NCBI RefSeq assembly: GCF_000285835.1
Contig: NZ_HE978608.1
Span: 67,716-106,666, forward strand
Reading direction: 5' to 3'
From: Brevibacterium senegalense
Lineage (GTDB): Bacteria > Actinomycetota > Actinomycetes > Actinomycetales > Brevibacteriaceae
DNA: 38,951 nt
Position 1 is the first letter of the stretch. Every line of letters starts with the position of its first letter. The notes under the pieces were generated by a model. That model did not search any database. It saw nothing but the letters and a program-made list of their open reading frames with translations, and was not told the DNA's origin. Below are positions 33,991 through 38,951 of the stretch, piece after piece. The position numbers were made by a program, and so were the translations under genes.

Positions 33991-36900
33991 ATGGCGCGGT
34001 TCAGTCTCCTCGAGTGGCCGGTCCTCCGGCAGTTCCGGTCCGGTGATCCCACCGGTCGCGGGTCCTCGGTGACGTCGGCCAAGACGCGCGCCACCACACC
34101 GCGCACCTCCACCGCGGACGCCGTCGTCAAGTCCGTCTGCCCGTACTGCGCAGTGGGCTGCGGCCAGAACATCTTCGTCCGCGACAACAAGGTCGTGCAG
34201 ATCGAGGGCGACCCGGACTCGCCCATCTCACGCGGACGCCTCTGCCCCAAGGGCGCGGCCAGCGAGCAGCTGGTGAACGCACCGTCCCGCGTCACCCAGG
34301 TCCTCTACCGCGCCCCGCGCGCCACGGACTGGCAGACCCTCGACCTGGAGACCGCGACGGACATGATCGCGGACCGCTTCCTCGAGGCGCGTCGCAAGCA
34401 CTGGCAGGACACGGACGAGCACGGCAGCCCGCTGCGCCGCACGATGGGGATCGCCAGCCTGGGCGGTGCCACCATCGACAATGAGGAGAACTACCTCATC
34501 AAGAAGCTGTTCACGGCGGCGGGCGCCATCCAGATCGAGAACCAAGCGCGCATTTGACACTCCGCCACGGTTCCCAGTCTGGGATCCTCGTTCGGAAGAG
34601 GCGGTGCCACGCAGCCCGTCCAGGACATGGCGAATGCCGACTGCATCGTCATCCAGGGCTCGAACATGGCCGAATGCCACCCGGTGGGCTTCCAGTGGGT
34701 CACGGAAGCGCGTCTGCGCGGCGCGAAGGTCATCCACGTCGACCCCCGCTTCACCCGGACGACGGCCAGCGCTGACAAGCACGTCCCCATCCGGGCGGGC
34801 TCCGACATCGTGCTCCTGGGCGCGCTCATCCGCAGCGTCCTGGAGCAGGGCCTGCACTTCGACGAGTACGTCCGCCACTACACGAACGCCGCGAACCTCA
34901 TCAGCCCGAACTACCAGGGGCCCGAGGACCTCGAGGGCCTGTTCTCCGGCTACGACCCGGACACGCACGCCTACGACAACGCGACGTGGCAGTACGAGCT
35001 GGACGACGACGGCGAGCCCGTCGTCGACCCCACGCTCACACACCCCCGCAGCGTGTTCCAGATCCTCACGCGCCACTACTCGCGTTACACGCCGGAGCTC
35101 GTCGAGTCCGTCTGCGGCATCAAGCCGGAGGACTTCGAGTACCTCCTGCGCTCCGTGACGGAGAACTCCGGCCGGGACCGGACGACGTGCTTCGCCTATG
35201 CGGTGGGTTGGACCCAGCACTCGCTGGGCGCGCAGTTCATCCGGACCGCCTCGATCCTCCAGCTGCTGCTGGGCAACATGGGCCGCCCCGGCGGCGGCGT
35301 CATGGCGCTGCGCGGGCACGCGACGATCCAGGGCTCCACGGACATCCCCACCCTCTTCAACCTGCTGCCGGGCTACCTGCCCATGCCCCAGGCGGGCGTG
35401 CACGACAGGTTCAGCGACTACGTGGCGAGCGTGGGCACCAAGGACACCCAGAAGGGCTTCTGGTCCAACGGCGACGCCTACGCCGTCAGCCTCCTCAAGG
35501 CATGGTGGGGCGACGCTGCGACGAAGGACAACGACTTCGCCTACGAGTACCTGCCGCGGATCAACGGGGCCCACGGCACCTATCAGACAGCGGAGCGGAT
35601 GCTGGCCGACGGCGTCGACGGCTTCTTCATCCTGGGCCAGAACCCTGCGGTGGGTTCCGCGAACGGGCGCATGCAGCGCATGGCGATGAGCCACCTCAAG
35701 TGGCTGGTCGTCCGCGACTTCTCGCTCATCGAATCCGCGACCTGGTGGAAGGACGGACCGGAGATCGAGTCCGGCGAGCTCACGACGGAGGAGATCGACA
35801 CAGAGGTCTTCTTCCTCCCCGCCGCCAACCACACTGAGAAGGCCGGCAGCTTCACTCAGACCCAACGCCTGGTGCAGTGGCGGTTCAAGGCCGTCGACCC
35901 GCCGGGCCAGGCGCAGTCCGAACTCGACTTCTTCCACACGCTGGGCCAGAAGATCCGCGCGCGGCTGGCGGACTCGACCGACCCGCGCGACCGTCCGCTC
36001 CTGGACCTGACGTGGGACTACCCCGTCGACGAGCACGGTGAGGTCGACGCGACCGCCGTCGTCCGCGAGATCAACGGCTACCACGTGGCCCGGACGGACG
36101 AGCAGGAGCAGGACCCGGACCAGTCCGCCGGTGCAGGCCTGGCCGGCACCCCACTCGCGGGCACGTCCGTCGACGGCTTCGGCGAACTGCGCGCAGACGG
36201 GTCGACGGCCAGCGGCTGCTGGATCTACGCGGGCGTCTTCGCCGGCGGTGAGAACCGCGCGGCCCGGAAGGTCCCGCGCACCCAGCAGGACGAGACAGCT
36301 CTGGACTGGGGCTGGGCGTGGCCGGCGAACCGGCGGATCCTCTACAACCGCGCCTCGGCGGACCCGGACGGCAAGCCGTGGTCGGAGCGGAAGCGCCACG
36401 TCTGGTGGGACGCGGACCAGGGCCGCTGGACCGGCCGCGACGTCCCCGACTTCCCGGTGGACCGGTCTCCGGAGGCGACCGGGGCCTCGGCGTACGGCGG
36501 CACGGGATCCCTCAACGGCGACGACCCGTTCATCATGCAGCCCGACGGCAAGGGGTGGCTGTTCGCCCCGCAGGGCATGCTCGACGGGCCGCTTCCCACG
36601 CACTTCGAGCCCCAGGAGTCGACCGTCCGCAACGCGCTGTACGCGCAGCAGAACAACCCCACCCGCGTGACGATGAAGCGCGAGGACAACCTGTCCGCGC
36701 CGGGTCCGGGCACGCCAGGATCGCACGTGTACCCGTACGTGTTCACGACGTACCGCCTGACCGAGCACCACACGGCCGGCGGCATGTCCCGCTGGCTGCC
36801 GTACCTGTCCGAGCTGCAGCCGGAGATGTTCTGCGAGGTGTCGCCGGAGCTGGCCGCAGAGGTGGGTCTCGAGCCCTACGGCTGGGCCACGATCGTGTCC

Positions 36901-37620
36901 CCGCGCGCCGCGATCGAGACGCGCGTGCTCGTCACCCGCCGCATGCGACCGCTGATCGTCGACGGGCAGACCATCCACCAGGTCGGCCTGCCGTACCACT
37001 GGGGCGCCGGCGGTGACGGCGCGGTGGTGCAGGGCGACTCCGCGAACGACCTGCTGGGCATCACGATGGACCCCAACGTCTACATCCAGGCCTCGAAGTA
37101 CGTCGCGGGCGCGATCATGCCCGGCCGTAGGCCCCGCGGGCCGGAGCGCCAGGACCTGGTCGACAAGTTCCGCGCCGAGGCCGGGCTCACCATCGAGTCC
37201 GGGAACCGGATGCTGACGGTCCCGGACGACGTCGCCGAGGCCGCACGGGCAGCCGGCCGCCTCACCGAGCCGCCCGGTCCCGAGGACCTCGAGGTGGGGG
37301 TGGGCCCCCACGGTCCCGGCTGCGAGTGCGACACGCCGATGGCGCCGGGCGGTGCCGGAGGTGCGGGCGCGAGCGCCGTGGACGACCGCACCGGCCGGGT
37401 GGATCTGCGGCCCGGCGGTGCCGAGGCACTGGCCGAGGGCCGCGAGGAGCCGCATGACGGAGGCGGCAGCGGAGGATCGAGCGGGAACGGTAGCGGGGAG
37501 ACTGAGGCGCCCTCCGACGGTGCTGAAGCCGCAGGTGGGCCCGTGTCTGACACACTGGGGGAGGAATCCCCGGACGCGCACGAGGACGCGCACGAGGACG
37601 AGCAGGAGGACGGTCGATGA
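33991..37620 (+). CDS. fdhA: Formate dehydrogenase alpha subunit, selenocysteine-containing
   Basis: The reading frame runs to 37620 with one in-frame UGA (34555-34557) read as selenocysteine, giving about 1209 residues. The [4Fe-4S] site is CPYCAVGC plus CPKG (Cys50, 53, 57, 85). The UGA, residue 189, sits in IENQARI-U-HSATVPSLG, exactly where FdnG has U-H. Downstream blocks include NMGRPGGGVMALRGHATIQG, GQNPAVGSANG and, near 900, SRWLPYLSELQPEMF. It oxidises formate to CO2 at a bis-MGD molybdenum or tungsten site. No twin-Arg signal is present, so it should stay in the cytoplasm. The last 95 residues are a Gly/Ala/Asp/Glu-rich tail. The stop overlaps the next ATG (ATGA). Without selenocysteine insertion only a 188-residue stub would form. 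Confidence 0.93.
34555..34587 (+). promoter_or_regulatory. Selenocysteine UGA codon and bacterial SECIS hairpin
   Basis: UGA at 34555-34557 is followed by the hairpin GGTTCCCAGTCTGGGATCC (34569-34587). Its stem is GGT-T-CCCA with TGGGATCC, with one U-U mismatch, and the loop is GTC, or AGTCT if the last pair opens. The loop G (34577) is 19 bases after the UGA. The Escherichia coli fdhF element likewise has GGUU, a bulged U and an AGGUCU loop. All of this is translated as normal codons (HSATVPSLGSS). Confidence 0.85.
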
Positions 37621-38891
37621 CGACAGAGGTCCGCACCGGCGCGGTACCCGGTACTGACTCGACGTCCGGCACCGGCGCAGCGGTCCGCACGGGCACCGAA
37701 CTCAGCTCCCGACCCGAGCCCGGGACCGGCTGGTCGCACACCCGCAAGGGGTTCTTCACGGATACGTCGATCTGCATCGGCTGCAAGGCGTGCGAGGTCG
37801 CGTGCAAGGAGTGGAACCGCAACCCGCAGGACGGGACGTACGAGCTGCTGGGGTCCTCCTACGACAACACGGGCGGCCTGGGCGCCAACACGTGGCGCCA
37901 CGTCGCCTTCATCGAGCAGGACAGCGATCGGATCGCGCAGGCTCGGGAGTCCGGTCGCAAGCTGGTGAGCCTGGGCATGCCGACGATCGGCCCTCCCGGT
38001 GGGAGGGCCGGTGGACCCGCTGGCGGAGCCGCCGGCGGGGGAGCGGCGGCCGGTGCGCCCGGTGCGGCAGCCGCGCCCTCGCTGCCTGACGGCGGCGGGG
38101 TGACCGCAGACCTGCTGGGCGGGCTGCTGGACGGCGGGGCGGCCTCGGGCGCGGGCGGCCCGACCGGAGCGGATCCGTCCGGAGCCGGTCTGCCGGCGGG
38201 CGACCTGTCCGGCATCGACACGGCACCGCCGGACACGGACGACTTCCGGTGGCTCATGTCCTCCGACGTGTGCAAGCACTGCACGTACGCGGGCTGCCTG
38301 GACGTGTGCCCCACCGGTGCGCTGTTCCGCACCGAGTTCGGCACCGTCGTCGTCCAGAACGACGTGTGCAACGGGTGCGGGACGTGCGTGGCGGGCTGCC
38401 CGTTCGGTGTCATCGAGCGCCGCGACGACGGCACGATCAACACGCCCACGGACCGCGAGGACCGTCAGGCCACACAGATGGATGTGCCGGACGCGGGCAC
38501 CGCGAACAAGTGCACCCTCTGCTACGACCGGCTGGTCGACGGGCAGGAGCCCGCGTGCGCGCAGACGTGCCCCACGACCTCGATCCGGTTCGGGGAGCGG
38601 GACGAGATGGTGGCGCGGGCGCAGACGCGCGTGCGGGACCTCCACGAGCGCGGCCTCACGGAGGCGCGGCTCTACGGCGCCAACCCGGACGACGGCGTGG
38701 GCGGCACCGGATCCGTGTTCCTCCTGTTGGACGAGCCAGAGGTCTACGGCCTGCCGCCGGACCCGCGCGTCGCGACGAAGGATCTGCCGGGCATGTGGGC
38801 CGCCGCCGGTGCGGCCGCGGTGGGCATGCTGGGCGCCGCGGCGGTGGCGTTCCTGGGCGGGGGCTCGTTCCTGGGCGGAGGCCGTCGATGA
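37617..38891 (+). CDS. fdhB: Formate dehydrogenase iron-sulfur (beta) subunit
   Basis: The 424-residue protein has four ferredoxin-type Cys groups: CIGCKACEVAC (53-63), CKHCTYAGCLDVCP (219-232), CNGCGTCVAGCP and CTLCYDRLVDGQEPACAQTCP, as in FdnH/FdoH-type subunits. It passes electrons from the alpha subunit to the membrane partner. Residues 122-205 are a Gly/Ala/Pro insert that separates the first Cys group from the rest and is not usual in the family. A hydrophobic helix close to the C terminus (about 390-415) could anchor it. Its ATG overlaps the alpha stop and its TGA overlaps the next ATG, so the three genes are coupled. Confidence 0.93.
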   Translation: MTTEVRTGAVPGTDSTSGTGAAVRTGTELSSRPEPGTGWSHTRKGFFTDTSICIGCKACEVACKEWNRNPQDGTYELLGSSYDNTGGLGANTWRHVAFIEQDSDRIAQARESGRKLVSLGMPTIGPPGGRAGGPAGGAAGGGAAAGAPGAAAAPSLPDGGGVTADLLGGLLDGGAASGAGGPTGADPSGAGLPAGDLSGIDTAPPDTDDFRWLMSSDVCKHCTYAGCLDVCPTGALFRTEFGTVVVQNDVCNGCGTCVAGCPFGVIERRDDGTINTPTDREDRQATQMDVPDAGTANKCTLCYDRLVDGQEPACAQTCPTTSIRFGERDEMVARAQTRVRDLHERGLTEARLYGANPDDGVGGTGSVFLLLDEPEVYGLPPDPRVATKDLPGMWAAAGAAAVGMLGAAAVAFLGGGSFLGGGRR

Positions 38892-38951
38892 CGACGTCCC
38901 CGTACGACGCGTACCGTCCGCCGGACGGCGACCGGCGACGACGCCGAGGCC
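38888..38951 (+). CDS. Start of a third formate dehydrogenase operon gene (probable membrane subunit), cut by window edge
   Basis: An ATG at 38888 overlaps the fdhB stop (ATGA) and opens a frame to the window end. The 21 visible codons (MTTSPYDAYRPPDGDRRRRR and one more) are hydrophilic and basic. By position this should be the quinone-linked membrane subunit, NrfD-like or FdnI-like; the visible part does not allow a choice. Confidence 0.6.
   Translation, partial: MTTSPYDAYRPPDGDRRRRRG

Noticed and set aside
34228..37593. A 1121-codon open frame on the minus strand opposite formate dehydrogenase
   Set aside because: It is rich in Arg, Val, Gly and His without any family features; such frames arise opposite real genes at this GC content.
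33991..37620. Formate dehydrogenase alpha as two separate genes or a nonsense pseudogene
   Set aside because: The UGA is at the exact family selenocysteine site, the frame stays the same on both sides, and a SECIS-like hairpin follows.

Overview
The window is very GC-rich, uses GTG starts often, and carries CsoR-type copper control, a MoeZ-like MoeB-rhodanese and a DUF222/13E12 HNH nuclease. Together these point to a high-GC actinobacterium, most likely of the Micrococcales; I cannot name the genus. The left edge (start of fhaA next to tRNA-Leu(CAG)) matches the order beside the pknB/pstP/fhaA cluster in other actinobacteria, which usually lies near the chromosome origin. I see no phage, insertion sequence, CRISPR array or rRNA.

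Layout: (1) 1-1.5 kb: 5' part of fhaA (-), tRNA-Leu, and a decayed alpha/beta-hydrolase fragment. (2) 1.5-5.6 kb: a small membrane protein, an ABC ATPase with a polytopic partner, then a GNAT acetyltransferase and a PhzF-like isomerase on the minus strand. (3) 5.6-8.7 kb: a copper operon (chaperone, CopA, CsoR) behind two matching operators. (4) 8.7-14.7 kb: an Ldh-family dehydrogenase with a LysR regulator, two possible very small proteins, an AGCS amino-acid symporter and MgtE. (5) 14.8-27.3 kb: an almost complete molybdenum cofactor region. The minus strand has modA, a modB-modC fusion, moeA, moaD and moaA. The plus strand has an MFS transporter, a second moeA, moaC, a moaB-moaE fusion, moeB/moeZ and fdhD. 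(6) 27.4-29.3 kb: an SDR protein without the usual catalytic residues and an enoyl-CoA hydratase. (7) 29.6-31.6 kb: a DUF222-HNH nuclease behind an AT-rich control region. (8) 32.1-38.9 kb: an OFA-family (oxalate/formate) transporter, divergent from a formate dehydrogenase operon (alpha, FeS beta, start of a probable membrane subunit).

The parts fit together: molybdate uptake (ModA/ModBC), cofactor assembly (MoaA, C, D, E, MoaB/MogA, MoeA x2, MoeB), sulfuration (FdhD), formate transport (OFA) and the enzyme itself lie within 24 kb. The dehydrogenase alpha subunit is interrupted by an in-frame UGA at 34555-34557. It falls exactly at the selenocysteine position of FdnG-type enzymes and is followed by a hairpin resembling a bacterial SECIS element, so it should be read as one selenoprotein of about 1209 residues. 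No sel genes or tRNA-Sec lie in the window.

Other signals: a 56-bp structured repeat in two copies 17 kb apart with compensatory stem changes; a hairpin of about 26 bp over the 3' end of fdhD; twin operators upstream of modA; an iron-box-like site with no obvious gene; and a recurring layout of a -10 hexamer placed so that transcription would begin at or within a base or two of the start codon.
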